Assembly: GCF_018987265.1 (NCBI RefSeq) | Contig: NZ_CP076854.1 | Coordinates: 1,488,001-1,552,000 of the forward strand | Source: Rhizobium sp. WYJ-E13 | GTDB taxonomy: Bacteria; Pseudomonadota; Alphaproteobacteria; Rhizobiales; Rhizobiaceae | Reading direction: 5' to 3' | DNA: 64,000 nt | Shown: piece by piece, positions 33,434 through 42,435 of the stretch | Position numbering within the stretch: position 1 is the stretch's first letter | Layout of the letters: every line of letters begins with the position of its first letter | Translations under genes and position numbers: made by a program | Notes under the pieces: model-generated | Database searches by the model: none | The model's input: the letters and a program-made list of their open reading frames with translations, nothing else | Told to the model about the DNA's origin: nothing

Positions 33434-34372
33434 TCAGTCTGCTGGCGCAATCGCTCTAGGCACGGGCGCATTTTCCTTGACCATCCATGCGAGACAAGCG
33501 CTCTGATCCGGCAGGGCCATGCGGCCACCGGGGCCAGTCACCGAGATCGCGGCTGCGGCAGTTGCATAGACGGCGCAATCGACAGGCTGCTTTCCCCGTG
33601 TCAGCGCAAAGGCATAAGCGCCGTGAAAGCAATCTCCGGCGCCCGTCGTGTCGACCGCTTTGACCTCGTAGGCCGGAACGTGCCACAAAACGGCGTCTCC
33701 CGTCTGCCTGATATAGGATCCTCGCTCACCGTCGGTTAGAACGACTGCGCTACGGTCGTCAGACCACAGCTTGCGCAGGATCGACGTCGGATCGGTTTCG
33801 CAGGAATAGGCCTGCGCAAATTTCAATGGCAATACCAAGTGGTTGGACAGGCTCATCAATCGTTCGGTTGCCGGCCCGATCGTCCATTCAATGTCTGCCA
33901 CCACTGCCAAGCCCAGCTTGCGGGCGCGCGCAACGATCGTATCGGCGTGGGTGGCATAACCGTCGATCAAAAGCACCTGGGCCTGCGCAAGAATGCTGTC
34001 GGCCAGCGACTCCGAGGTTCCGTGCGGCACGTCGTCGTCATAGGCGATAAACCTGTCGCCTTCAGGCCCGACCATGATCACCGACCGTATTGGCTTGGCA
34101 TCGGGACGGTGCGGCGCAAAGGATATATCGACCCCGTGCCGTTCAAGCTCGCGGGCGCTGATATCGGTGAGAGGCTGATCACTCAGCCAACCGATGAAAC
34201 CGGCCCGCCCCCCCAGCTTTGCGACCGCGACAAGGGCCGTCGCGACATTGCCGCCGTGATCCTGGGTACGATTTGTCACTTTCCCCTTGCCGGCACTCAG
34301 TGGGCGGTCAACATAGATGATATCGTCGATCGCCAAGGCCCCGAAGCCCAGAACCTGAAGGTTGTGTGCCAC
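33434..34372 (-). CDS. PfkB-family sugar kinase
   Basis: A 312-residue ribokinase-fold kinase. N-terminal substrate signature GGNVATALVAVAKLGGRAGF and the C-terminal ATP/anion-hole motif VDTTGAGDCFHGAYAFALT with the catalytic Asp. Phosphorylates a sugar or sugar phosphate in the cytosol. Four bases separate it from the aldolase gene upstream; the ABC ATPase follows. With a class I aldolase and a DeoR regulator it resembles the logic of the tagatose 6-phosphate route (LacC, LacD, LacR), so a keto-sugar phosphate is a reasonable guess, not a finding. Confidence 0.9.
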   Translation of the reverse strand: MAHNLQVLGFGALAIDDIIYVDRPLSAGKGKVTNRTQDHGGNVATALVAVAKLGGRAGFIGWLSDQPLTDISARELERHGVDISFAPHRPDAKPIRSVIMVGPEGDRFIAYDDDVPHGTSESLADSILAQAQVLLIDGYATHADTIVARARKLGLAVVADIEWTIGPATERLMSLSNHLVLPLKFAQAYSCETDPTSILRKLWSDDRSAVVLTDGERGSYIRQTGDAVLWHVPAYEVKAVDTTGAGDCFHGAYAFALTRGKQPVDCAVYATAAAAISVTGPGGRMALPDQSACLAWMVKENAPVPRAIAPAD

Positions 34373-34375
34373 CTG

Positions 34376-35176
34376 TCAACCGCCCGCCGCAGCGAGCGCC
34401 TCTTGCGGCGCCATACCGCCGTGAATGACGAGCTTGAAGGCGCGTGCCGCCATCGTCGTGTCGCCGTGCCCCCAAAGGTTTCGCCCCACCACGGCACCCT
34501 TTGCCCCCGCACGCAAGGCATCGAAGGTTTGCGTCAGAGCACCGAGCAGATCTTCCGTTTTCGGACCGCCGGCAATAACGATGGGAACCGGGCAAGTGGC
34601 AACGGTTTCCCGAAAAGAATCGAAGTCCCCGGTGTATCCGACCTTGATCACGTCAACGCCGGTCTCAAACCCGATCCGCACGGCATAGGCGATTTCATCG
34701 GGGGTGAAGACGATCTTGCCGCCGTTTGAATAGTCGCGGGGATAGACATGGGCAACGACCGGCATTTCAAAGCGAGCGGCGGCGTTGACGGTATCGGTGA
34801 GCCAGCGAATATATTCGCCTTCCGTATTGCCGCGCACCGGAATGGCAACGGCCAGAGCATCGGCACCGTAGCGCACGGCATCCTCAGGGGTCGCGATCAA
34901 CTGACGGATTCGGTCGTCCGGCGTAAAACAGCCGGCTTGAATGACCAACGCGGCCTTGCCGGCATAGGCGGGCCACAAGTGGCGCGCAGCACCAGGCTGA
35001 ATGCTGATATAGTCCGGCTCTCCGGCCATCACCCGCTTTAGAGCGCCCGGCAGATCCGCCAGGCCGCCCTCACGGACGTTGCCATAACCAACGAAGTGGT
35101 CGACCGCGCCACCGAACAAATGCCCCGACGGATGTGAAAACAGCCGTGACAGGCGAATTTTGGTTCCAAGGCCCAT
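34376..35176 (-). CDS. Class I aldolase, LsrF/DeoC/LacD type
   Basis: A 266-residue TIM-barrel aldolase. Seen: HLFGGAVDHFVGYG near the N-terminus, ADALAVAIPVRGN, PVVAHVYPRDY, the Schiff-base Lys in VDVIKVGYTGD (about residue 178), PIVIAGGPKTED and GAVVGRNLWGH (phosphate-binding glycine segments). The family includes LsrF (autoinducer-2 breakdown) and fructose- or tagatose-bisphosphate aldolases. It is the first gene of the minus-strand unit, divergent from the DeoR regulator. The kinase next to it presumably makes its phosphorylated substrate. LsrK-type (FGGY) kinase is absent, so an AI-2 role is not favoured. Confidence 0.85.
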   Translation of the reverse strand: MGLGTKIRLSRLFSHPSGHLFGGAVDHFVGYGNVREGGLADLPGALKRVMAGEPDYISIQPGAARHLWPAYAGKAALVIQAGCFTPDDRIRQLIATPEDAVRYGADALAVAIPVRGNTEGEYIRWLTDTVNAAARFEMPVVAHVYPRDYSNGGKIVFTPDEIAYAVRIGFETGVDVIKVGYTGDFDSFRETVATCPVPIVIAGGPKTEDLLGALTQTFDALRAGAKGAVVGRNLWGHGDTTMAARAFKLVIHGGMAPQEALAAAGG

Positions 35177-35224
35177 ATCGATGCTGTCCCTCTACAAGTT
35201 TGATTTCGCGCTGAGACCCTAACT

Positions 35225-35262
35225 CGAAAATAAACGAATGTTCAATATTTCGATTTCTTTCG
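35225..35262. promoter_or_regulatory. Imperfect inverted repeat in aldolase/DeoR divergent promoter, probable DeoR operator
   Basis: CGAAAATAAACGAA (35225-35238) and TTCGATTTCTTTCG (35249-35262) are inverted copies matching at 11 of 14 positions, 10 bases apart, followed by a further TTTTGATTT. DeoR/GlpR regulators typically bind TTCG-containing repeats of this kind. It sits 50 to 85 bases from the aldolase start and 140 to 180 from the regulator start. Confidence 0.5.
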
Positions 35263-35402
35263 TTTTGATTTAAGATGGCTGTAATGTGGGCCGGACATAT
35301 GCTGATACCGCCCTTCATCGCGTCTTTTGACCACAATGGTTGCCGTGTATTTTCGATTTTCGAAAGCTCCGGTACCGGCACTAAAGGAATTCGAGGTAAG
35401 AC

Positions 35403-36164
35403 ATGCTTGCGGAACAACGGCGACATCAGATCATGCTGGAACTTCAGCGGACCGGCCAAGCGCGCACGACGCAGCTGGCGGAAAACTTCGGCGTCTCCGA
35501 GGTGACCATCAGATCCGACCTGGAAATTCTGGATGCCAAGAAGCAGCTCATCAAGACACATGGCGGCGCGATCGCACTGCCGGCCAGTTCGCCCGCGGCA
35601 GCCTTCGAAGAACGGATGAACCGCAATTTCGATGCCAAGCGACGCATCGCGCAGATGGCGGCGCGCCAGATCATCGACAACCAGTCCGTGGTGTTCGACA
35701 GCGGCTCGACACTGCTGCAGGTCGCCATGCAAATGCCCCCGGTCAACAATGTCGTGGTGGCCACAACCGCCATGAACATCGCCCAGCATCTGATGTATCG
35801 GCCGGGACTGGACGTGCATATGATCGGCGGCCGGGTCTTTCCCAGTACAGTGAGCACGATCGTCTCTGATTCCGACAAGGCCGTGGGCGGCCTTGTCGCC
35901 CACCAGGCGTTCCTCAGTGCTCATGCCATCGATCACGCATTCGATGTCGTCGATGTCTCGGAGGACATTGCGCGCACAAAACGTAATCTGGTCCGAATGG
36001 CGAGGCGTGTCATCCTCGTGGCGGATTCCAGCAAGTGGGATATTGGCGCCTCGTCCAAGGCATTTTCGCTTTCACGTGTCGATCTGATCATCACCGACAC
36101 CGGTATGCCACATGGGATTCGCAGTCGGCTGGACAAGCTGGGGGTCGAAGTGCGCTACGTGTAG
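35403..36164 (+). CDS. DeoR/GlpR-family transcriptional regulator
   Basis: A 253-residue regulator. N-terminal helix-turn-helix (AEQRRHQIMLELQRTGQART, VSEVTIRSDLEILDAKKQLI) and a C-terminal sugar-phosphate sensor domain with VVFDSGSTLLQVAMQM, IGGRVFPSTVSTIV, and LVADSSKWD (the Lys/Asp pocket). Divergent from the aldolase-kinase-ABC unit, which it presumably represses until a phosphorylated sugar appears. The start is the first in-frame ATG; AAGGAAT and GAGGTAAG precede it. Confidence 0.92.
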   Translation: MLAEQRRHQIMLELQRTGQARTTQLAENFGVSEVTIRSDLEILDAKKQLIKTHGGAIALPASSPAAAFEERMNRNFDAKRRIAQMAARQIIDNQSVVFDSGSTLLQVAMQMPPVNNVVVATTAMNIAQHLMYRPGLDVHMIGGRVFPSTVSTIVSDSDKAVGGLVAHQAFLSAHAIDHAFDVVDVSEDIARTKRNLVRMARRVILVADSSKWDIGASSKAFSLSRVDLIITDTGMPHGIRSRLDKLGVEVRYV

Positions 36165-36320
36165 GGCGCGGCTACGCTGCCGTTTGTGCTTCACGTAACA
36201 AAAAATTTTGCGCATGCGACATTGTCAGGCTACAACGCAATTCGAAAGCCCTCACACTGACCGCCTTTGCGATATCGGCTGACACAGACGATCCTTGGCG
36301 CAGTGCAACCAGAATTGCCA

Positions 36321-37355
36321 ATGGCCAAGATGACGATCAAAACCATGGACGATTTCGCCCGGTCCTGTGGCGTTTCCCGTCCAACGCTTTCGAGGTATTT
36401 CGATGACCCGAACAGCGTAAAGGCGGTGACGCGTAAACGTATCGAGGAGGCGCTGTCGGCATCGGATTACCGTCCTAATCTCTATGCGCGCAACCTCAAT
36501 CGCAAGAGGACACGGAACATCGGCATTCTCGTGCCCGTCATCACAGATCCATTCTACGCCGAAATGGTCAACCGTCTGGAATTGCTCGTCCGTGGTGAAG
36601 GTTACTGGCCAATCGTCATTTCGTCCCACGGCCTGCCAGATCTTGAAGCCGAGGCTGTGAACACGCTTCTGTCCTTGAAGGCTGCCGGCGCGATCATCGC
36701 GCCTCTGGGGCTTTCTTCTGAGCCTGGCATCTTCGAAAAACTCCGGGAGAGCATTCCCATCGTCTATTTCGATACGTTCATCGAAGGCGACACGCCCTTC
36801 ATTGGCAATAACAACGCTCAAAGCGTTGCGACCATTGTCGACTATCTCTGCCGATCGGGCGAGCCGCCTGCATATTTCGACATTCCGCATGTCAATCACA
36901 ATTCCGGAGAGCGGCTGGCGAGCTATATCGCCACGATGGGGTCGCTCGGTTTCGAACCGGTCGTATTTGGCGACACCGAGAGTTACGGCTGGGACTTCGA
37001 ACATATGGGATATGAGCAGACCGACGCAATGATCGCGGCTGGTACGCTTCCGGGTAGGACGATCCTCTGCGCGAACGATCGCCTCGCCTTTGGTACGATG
37101 GCAGCCGCCCATTCGCGCGGCCTTCACATCGGCCGCAGGAGTGACAGCGATCTGCGCATCGCCGCCCATGACGACCACCCCCTCAGCCGCTATACCTGCC
37201 CGCCGTTGACCACGATGGCGCAAGACTTCACCGCCATGGCGCGCAGCAGTGTCGACACACTGCTTTCGATGCTGGACGAAGACGATGACACCACGCAGGT
37301 CGTTGCACGAAAAATCATCCTCGACGGTACATTGGTGATGCGTCAGTCGGCGTGA
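36321..37355 (+). CDS. LacI-family transcriptional regulator
   Basis: A 344-residue repressor. Helix-turn-helix TMDDFARSCGVSRPTLSRYF followed by hinge helix KRIEEALSASDYRPNLYARN and a periplasmic-binding-protein-like sensor domain (IGILVPVITDPFYAEMVNRL onward; GRTILCANDRLAFGTMAAAH). ATG 36321 gives the usual short leader; an upstream frame to 36267 has no homology. It overlaps the convergent esterase gene by 13 bases. The surrounding Gfo/Idh/MocA and isomerase genes are the probable regulon. Confidence 0.9.
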   Translation: MAKMTIKTMDDFARSCGVSRPTLSRYFDDPNSVKAVTRKRIEEALSASDYRPNLYARNLNRKRTRNIGILVPVITDPFYAEMVNRLELLVRGEGYWPIVISSHGLPDLEAEAVNTLLSLKAAGAIIAPLGLSSEPGIFEKLRESIPIVYFDTFIEGDTPFIGNNNAQSVATIVDYLCRSGEPPAYFDIPHVNHNSGERLASYIATMGSLGFEPVVFGDTESYGWDFEHMGYEQTDAMIAAGTLPGRTILCANDRLAFGTMAAAHSRGLHIGRRSDSDLRIAAHDDHPLSRYTCPPLTTMAQDFTAMARSSVDTLLSMLDEDDDTTQVVARKIILDGTLVMRQSA

Positions 37356-38296
37356 TCGATGAGCCTGCGCCATCCGGCAACCGCCTCTTCCACCGCCCGC
37401 CGCGCCGCCGGAATGTGCCGCCCCATGGAAACGAAGCCATGGATCTGATCCTGCCAGCGCCGCAGGATTACAGGGACCCCCGCCTCGGCAAGCCGGCGGG
37501 CATAGGATTCGCCTTCGTCTGCGAGGATATCCTGGCCCGCAATCGCGACGAAGGCTGGCGGCACACCCGCGACATTTCCGACGCGCAGGGGAGAGACGCG
37601 CCAATCAGCGATATCGGCCGCGTCGCGGACATAATGATCGCGGAACCAGCGCATCGTCGAGGCCGTCAAACCGTATCCTTCCGAAAACCTGACAAAACTG
37701 TCGGTCGTCTGCCCGGCATCGGTGTTGGGATAGAGCAGAAGTTGCGCCGAGATTTTCCGCGCAACGCCATCGCGCGAGAGAAGCGATAGGACAGCAGCCA
37801 GATTGCCGCCGGCACTATCGCCCGCAACCGCGATCCGTTCTGGATCGATACCGAGCGCGCTTGCCTGCTCCACTACACAGGCTAGCGCCGACAAGCAGTC
37901 TTCCAGTCCGGCCGGGAACTTGTGCTCGGGCGCCAGCCGGTAATCCGGGCAAAATACGATACAGGCGCCGATATTTGCAAACCAACGGCAGATCTCGTCA
38001 TGGGATTCAAGCGTACCGACGACCCAGCCGCCGCCGTGAAGATAGAGAAGTGCCGGCGCATCCTTAGTCGGAGCGCCCACGCCTCGGTAGATCCTGACAC
38101 GGATCGGGCCACCCGTCCCAGCGATCGTTTTGTCCTCGATGGCCGCGACCGGCTCACGATCGCCCTGCAATGTCGGGCAACCCAAGTCATAGGCAGCGCG
38201 GGCCTCGTTTACTGTCCCCCGCTCAAAGGGCGGCTGGTTTGCGGCGCGACCGAGCGCCAGGACATGCGCGGCGCCGGGATCCAATCGATCTTTCAT
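37343..38296 (-). CDS. Hormone-sensitive-lipase-family esterase (Aes-like)
   Basis: A 317-residue alpha/beta hydrolase. Oxyanion motif LYLHGGGWVVGT, nucleophile Ser in AVAGDSAGGNLAAVL, acid Asp in AGQDILADEG and His in DQIHGFVSMG: the complete HSL signature. Acts on short-chain esters, such as acetylated sugars or lactones. It lies 9 bases after the dehydrogenase gene at 38306 and is probably co-transcribed with it, which suggests deacylation of the sugar substrate. Confidence 0.9.
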   Translation of the reverse strand: MKDRLDPGAAHVLALGRAANQPPFERGTVNEARAAYDLGCPTLQGDREPVAAIEDKTIAGTGGPIRVRIYRGVGAPTKDAPALLYLHGGGWVVGTLESHDEICRWFANIGACIVFCPDYRLAPEHKFPAGLEDCLSALACVVEQASALGIDPERIAVAGDSAGGNLAAVLSLLSRDGVARKISAQLLLYPNTDAGQTTDSFVRFSEGYGLTASTMRWFRDHYVRDAADIADWRVSPLRVGNVAGVPPAFVAIAGQDILADEGESYARRLAEAGVPVILRRWQDQIHGFVSMGRHIPAARRAVEEAVAGWRRLIDHAD

Positions 38297-38305
38297 CGCT
38301 TCACC

Positions 38306-39454
38306 TCAAGCAAGCAGGCTGCGAGCTTCATCGTCCCCAAGCAGCGGCGGTTGCGTGACTGTTCCCGCAATCGCAATCGCGCTCCTCGCCTCGCTGGATG
38401 CCAGGGTCGCCTCCATGATCTCGAGAACATGAAGCGCCAAATCGCCGGAGGCGCGCGGCGCCCTGCCCTCGCCAAGCGCGCGGACGAGATCGGCAACGCC
38501 CAGCATGCGATAGTTGGCGCGGTCGGGAGCGCTATACGGCCAGTTCAGGGCGCCATACAGCTCGCATTCGCTCTCGAAATCCTTCCATTCCGCGCCGCGC
38601 TCGGAAAGCGAGACCGTTCCGCCGAATGTATCGGGATCAGGCAGGCGCAACGAACCCTCCGTGCCGTGCAATTCGATCGGATGATTGGAATGCCGGAAGA
38701 CATCCCACGACGTACCGAAATTCACCGTCGCGCCCGACTGGAACTCGAGAAGCGAGAGCACGTTCGTCGGCGTACCCACTTTGAACGTCGTGTTCTTGAA
38801 GGGGCCATCAGCCGTTATCAGCCGTTCTTCCTGGCCTTTCGTCGCCATCGCCATGACGCTTTTCACCGGGCCAAGCAGATTGACCAGCATGGTCAGATAA
38901 TAGGGACCCATGTCGAACATCGGCCCGCCACCGGGTTGATAATAGAATTGCGGATTGGGATGCCAATGCTCCATGCCGCGGCCGAACATGAAGGCGGTAC
39001 CGCTGACCGGGCGGCCGATCGCACCTGCATCCATCAGGCCTCGCGCCCGCCGGCCGGCGGCGCCGAGGAATGTATCGGGAGCCGAACCCAACAAGAGATC
39101 GCGACTTTTGGCCTCGGCCACAAGCTTCCGTCCCTCAGCGGCCGACGTCGCGAGCGGCTTTTCGGTGAAGACGTGCTTGCCTGCGGAAAGCGCCGACATC
39201 GTCACGTCGAAATGGACGGCAGGGATCGTAAGGTTCAGGACAAGATCGACCCCGGGGTCTGCCAGGAGCGCATCGACCTCCATTGCCCGGATGCCATATT
39301 CCTTCGCCCTCAGCGCCGACACGTCGGATGAGATGTCGGCACAGGCCCTCAATTCGACCCCGGCAAACAGGGCGGCATTACGTAGATAGGTCATCGAGAT
39401 ATTGCCACAGCCGATGACACCGATGCCCAGCCTGGTTCCCGGATATGCTCTCAT
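38306..39454 (-). CDS. Gfo/Idh/MocA-family oxidoreductase
   Basis: A 382-residue NAD(P)-dependent sugar dehydrogenase. Rossmann motif GIGVIGCGNISMTYLRNA, the EKP motif in HVFTEKPLATSAAEG, and a C-terminal alpha/beta domain with GGGPMFDMGPYYLTMLVNLL (Asp and Tyr near the active site where the family usually has a His). GGGGAGG precedes ATG 39454. It is divergent from the isomerase operon at 39707. Such enzymes often oxidise C3 or other positions of glycosides or inositols. Confidence 0.9.
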   Translation of the reverse strand: MRAYPGTRLGIGVIGCGNISMTYLRNAALFAGVELRACADISSDVSALRAKEYGIRAMEVDALLADPGVDLVLNLTIPAVHFDVTMSALSAGKHVFTEKPLATSAAEGRKLVAEAKSRDLLLGSAPDTFLGAAGRRARGLMDAGAIGRPVSGTAFMFGRGMEHWHPNPQFYYQPGGGPMFDMGPYYLTMLVNLLGPVKSVMAMATKGQEERLITADGPFKNTTFKVGTPTNVLSLLEFQSGATVNFGTSWDVFRHSNHPIELHGTEGSLRLPDPDTFGGTVSLSERGAEWKDFESECELYGALNWPYSAPDRANYRMLGVADLVRALGEGRAPRASGDLALHVLEIMEATLASSEARSAIAIAGTVTQPPLLGDDEARSLLA

Positions 39455-39706
39455 GAATTGGCCTCCCCACCAATTTCAGATGTTTCGCCCATCATCGACA
39501 GGCATCGCTGCCGCCACAACCGCTATAGAACATTTTATTTGTTGACGCGCGATAAATTTTTATGAACCATGCGGAAATAGCGATCCGACGTCACATGCGG
39601 CTTGCCAGGGGAGGTTCGCCACTCCACCGCCATGCCAAGAATGCAGTCATGCGGGTCCGGCGGCATATCAACGAAGGCCTACGCAAGACGAAGTCAAGGA
39701 ATGGGC

Positions 39707-40528
39707 ATGAGTATCAAAAACCTGAAAGTCGGCTGCCAGACATTCACCTGGGAAATGCTCGGGAAAAACTGGAATGGCGGCCCGGACGATCTGCTGGAGG
39801 CCATTGCGGAGGGCGGCTATGCGGGCATCGAGATTACCGACACGATGATCGGCCGCTACGCGGATCATCCCGATCATTTCGCCGCGAGCCTGAAGAAACA
39901 TGGCCTGATGCTCGTATCTTTTGCGATGGGATCCAAAAGCGGCTTCACCCTCAGGCAAGAGATCGAGAATGACCTCAGGACCACACAACGCTGGATCGAT
40001 TTCGCGGCCGCCATTTCCGGCGCCCTCGTTTCGATCGGTTCGGCGACGGTTGTCTCTGAAGGGCCTCGGGAAGCGAAATTCGAAATCGCCGCGGAGTTCT
40101 ACAATCGGGCCGGCGAATTGGGCAGATCTTCCGGCGTGGATATCGCTATGCATCCGAGTTCGCACCACAATACGCTGCTGTTCGACCGTGCCGATTATGA
40201 CCGGATCTTCTCGCTTATCGACAAGAACCTCGTCGGCTGGGTGCCGGATACCGGCCATATCCTGCGCGGCCACGACGATATTCTGGATACGCTGCGAACC
40301 TATCAGGACCGTATCCGCTATCTGCACCTCAAGGACGTCGATGCAGAGGGCAAATGGGCCATGCTTGGCAAAGGAGTCTGCGATACGCCCGCCGTGATCG
40401 ACATCGTCGCTGCCGCGCCGCGCTTCAATGGCTGGCTGGTCTTGGAAGAGGAATCAGACACGGCCGCTGCCGACCCTGCGACAGCCGTCAGGACGAACCG
40501 CGAAACGATGCGCCGCTACGGCGCCTGA
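39707..40528 (+). CDS. Sugar phosphate isomerase/epimerase family TIM barrel
   Basis: A 273-residue xylose-isomerase-like (AP endonuclease 2) TIM barrel. Metal-ligand candidates: Glu in YAGIEITDTM, His in IAMHPSSHHN, Asp and His in GWVPDTGHIL, His in RYLHLKDVD and Glu in WLVLEEESD. ATG 39707 is preferred to 39701 because AAGGA at 39696-39700 is correctly spaced. It opens a six-gene operon and lies opposite the dehydrogenase gene at 39454. The family includes inosose dehydratases (IolE), keto-sugar epimerases and 3-keto-glycoside eliminases. Confidence 0.88.
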   Translation: MSIKNLKVGCQTFTWEMLGKNWNGGPDDLLEAIAEGGYAGIEITDTMIGRYADHPDHFAASLKKHGLMLVSFAMGSKSGFTLRQEIENDLRTTQRWIDFAAAISGALVSIGSATVVSEGPREAKFEIAAEFYNRAGELGRSSGVDIAMHPSSHHNTLLFDRADYDRIFSLIDKNLVGWVPDTGHILRGHDDILDTLRTYQDRIRYLHLKDVDAEGKWAMLGKGVCDTPAVIDIVAAAPRFNGWLVLEEESDTAAADPATAVRTNRETMRRYGA

Positions 40529-40537
40529 GGAAGAGAT

Positions 40538-41614
40538 ATGATCCGTAAGGAAGACCGACGGCTGCGTGTGGGTGTGCTCGGCTGCGGCCCGATCGCACAG
40601 TTCGCCCATCTCGAATCCTGCGTGAAGGCTGGGAATGCCGACCTTTACGCCATCTGCGACGCAGCACCTGACCTGCTCGCGCGCATGGGCGCGACATACG
40701 AGCCTCAGAAGATGTACGCCGATTATGACGCGATGCTCGCCGATCCCGAGCTCGAAGCCGTCATCATCGCCACGTCCGATGCCTATCACGTACCGATGTC
40801 CATCAAAGCGCTCGATGCTGGAAAGCATGTGCTCTGCGAGAAGCCCACCGGTGTTACGGTCGAGGAAGGCCAGGCGCTCGCCGACGCCGTCAAGCGCTCC
40901 GGCAAGGTGCTGCAGGTCGGTCACATGAAGCGGTTCGACCCGGCGCTGGAGGCTGCCCGGGATTTCGTCCGTGACGATATCGGCGAGATTTTCGCGCTGA
41001 AGGCCTGGTACTGCGACTCCACCCACCGCTACACCAATACCGATGCGGTCCAGCCGCTGCCGATCACCAGCAAATTCGCCAGAAAACCCTCCGGAAATCC
41101 CAAGGCTGACCTGCGCCAGTATTTTATGCTGGCGCATGGCTCGCATCTCGTCGATACCGCCCGTTTCCTTTGTGGCGAGATCGTCGCGGTGCGAGCCCGC
41201 CTTCTCGAGCGTGCCGGCACCTATTGCTGGTTCGTGGAAACCGAATTCGCCAATGGCGCGCTCGGTCATCTCGATCTGACGGTCGCCGTCCGCATGGACT
41301 GGCATGAGGGTTTTCAACTCTATGGCGAACATGGTTCGGTGATCGCCAAGACCTTCAATCCCTGGTACTTCAGGGCGAGTGAAGTCGAGATCTTTCACGA
41401 AAAAGACGCAACGACCCGCAAGCCGCTCGGAGCCGACGGGCACTTCTTCCGCCGGCAGTTGGAAGGGCTTGCCGATACCGTGCTGAACGGCGCGCCGATG
41501 CGCGGCGCCGATATAGAGGACGGCATCGCCTCCATCCGCGCCATGGTCGCCATCGCCCGCTCGGTCGAAACGGGCGAACGTGTCGAACTCGCAACCGTCA
41601 CGGGATCGGTCTGA
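40538..41614 (+). CDS. Gfo/Idh/MocA-family oxidoreductase
   Basis: A 358-residue dehydrogenase: Rossmann motif VGVLGCGPIAQFAHLES, EKP motif HVLCEKPTGVTVEEG, then QVGHMKRFDPALEAA and the substrate-domain HGSHLVDTARFL, with Asp and His-type acid/base residues in the usual place. It begins 9 bases after the isomerase gene and its stop overlaps the next start. It is a different subfamily from the enzyme at 38306; the two may act in sequence or on different anomers. Confidence 0.9.
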   Translation: MIRKEDRRLRVGVLGCGPIAQFAHLESCVKAGNADLYAICDAAPDLLARMGATYEPQKMYADYDAMLADPELEAVIIATSDAYHVPMSIKALDAGKHVLCEKPTGVTVEEGQALADAVKRSGKVLQVGHMKRFDPALEAARDFVRDDIGEIFALKAWYCDSTHRYTNTDAVQPLPITSKFARKPSGNPKADLRQYFMLAHGSHLVDTARFLCGEIVAVRARLLERAGTYCWFVETEFANGALGHLDLTVAVRMDWHEGFQLYGEHGSVIAKTFNPWYFRASEVEIFHEKDATTRKPLGADGHFFRRQLEGLADTVLNGAPMRGADIEDGIASIRAMVAIARSVETGERVELATVTGSV

Positions 41615-42435
41615 TGCAGCTTGGCATCTTTGCAAAGACCTTCCCCGGCACCGATCCCCGGCAAGTGCTTTCGGCCGTGCGTAACAGCGGATTTGCGACG
41701 ACTCAGTTCAATCTCGCCTGCGTCGGTCTGCCATCGATGCCGGATGCAGTGGCGCCGGAAACGATTACAACGATCCGGGCGGCAGCCGAAGTGGCCGGCG
41801 TTTCGCTCGCGGCACTTTCAGGCACCTATAACATGGCCCATCCGGACAAATTCGTGCGGGAAAGAGGGCTCAAACAGCTTGGCGTGGTGATCGAAACGGC
41901 AGCGGCTTTGCAGATTCCGCTCGTGACGCTCTGCACCGGCAGCCGCCATGCCCAGGACCAATGGATGTATCATCCGGACAATGCGCTTCCGTCCGCCTGG
42001 GCCGATATGGCTGCCGAAATGGAAAAAGCGCTGGAACTTGCCGAGCGGCACGACATCGATCTCGGCATTGAGCCGGAACAGGCAAATATCGTCACCTCCG
42101 CCGCCGATGCGGTGAGGCTGATCGGAGAGATGGGTTCGAGGCGCCTGCGCATCGTGCTTGATCCAGCGAACCTCTTCGAGCAGGCGACACCGGCCGAAGT
42201 GTCCGACATCGTCGCCAAGGCGATCGATATCTCGGCCGGGTACGTGACGATGGCCCACGCGAAGGATCGTTATGCCGATGGCCGCTTCGCGACGGCGGGT
42301 CAGGGCATCGTCGATTTCCCCGCCTTCATCGACGGCCTGCGCGCGACCGGTTTTAGCGGTGCATTCGTCACGCACGGTCTTACGGCAAAAGAAGCACCCG
42401 CCGTCGCCAGATTTCTTTCGGATCTGATCCGATGA
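41614..42435 (+). CDS. Sugar phosphate isomerase/epimerase family TIM barrel
   Basis: A 273-residue AP-endonuclease-2-fold protein. Candidate metal ligands: Glu in LGIEPEQAN, Asp in IVLDPANLFE, His and Asp in VTMAHAKDRY, consistent with the family pattern; the N-terminal strand is LGIFAKTFPG. Coupled to the dehydrogenase (one-base overlap) and to the following hydrolase (ATGA). Probably isomerises, epimerises or eliminates a keto-sugar made by the dehydrogenase. Confidence 0.87.
   Translation: MQLGIFAKTFPGTDPRQVLSAVRNSGFATTQFNLACVGLPSMPDAVAPETITTIRAAAEVAGVSLAALSGTYNMAHPDKFVRERGLKQLGVVIETAAALQIPLVTLCTGSRHAQDQWMYHPDNALPSAWADMAAEMEKALELAERHDIDLGIEPEQANIVTSAADAVRLIGEMGSRRLRIVLDPANLFEQATPAEVSDIVAKAIDISAGYVTMAHAKDRYADGRFATAGQGIVDFPAFIDGLRATGFSGAFVTHGLTAKEAPAVARFLSDLIR

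Noticed and set aside
34376..35176. Assignment of the aldolase/kinase unit to autoinducer-2 uptake (Lsr)
   Set aside because: LsrF similarity alone is weak evidence: the kinase is PfkB, not FGGY-type LsrK, and the importer is CUT1-type, not the CUT2/RbsB-like Lsr type.
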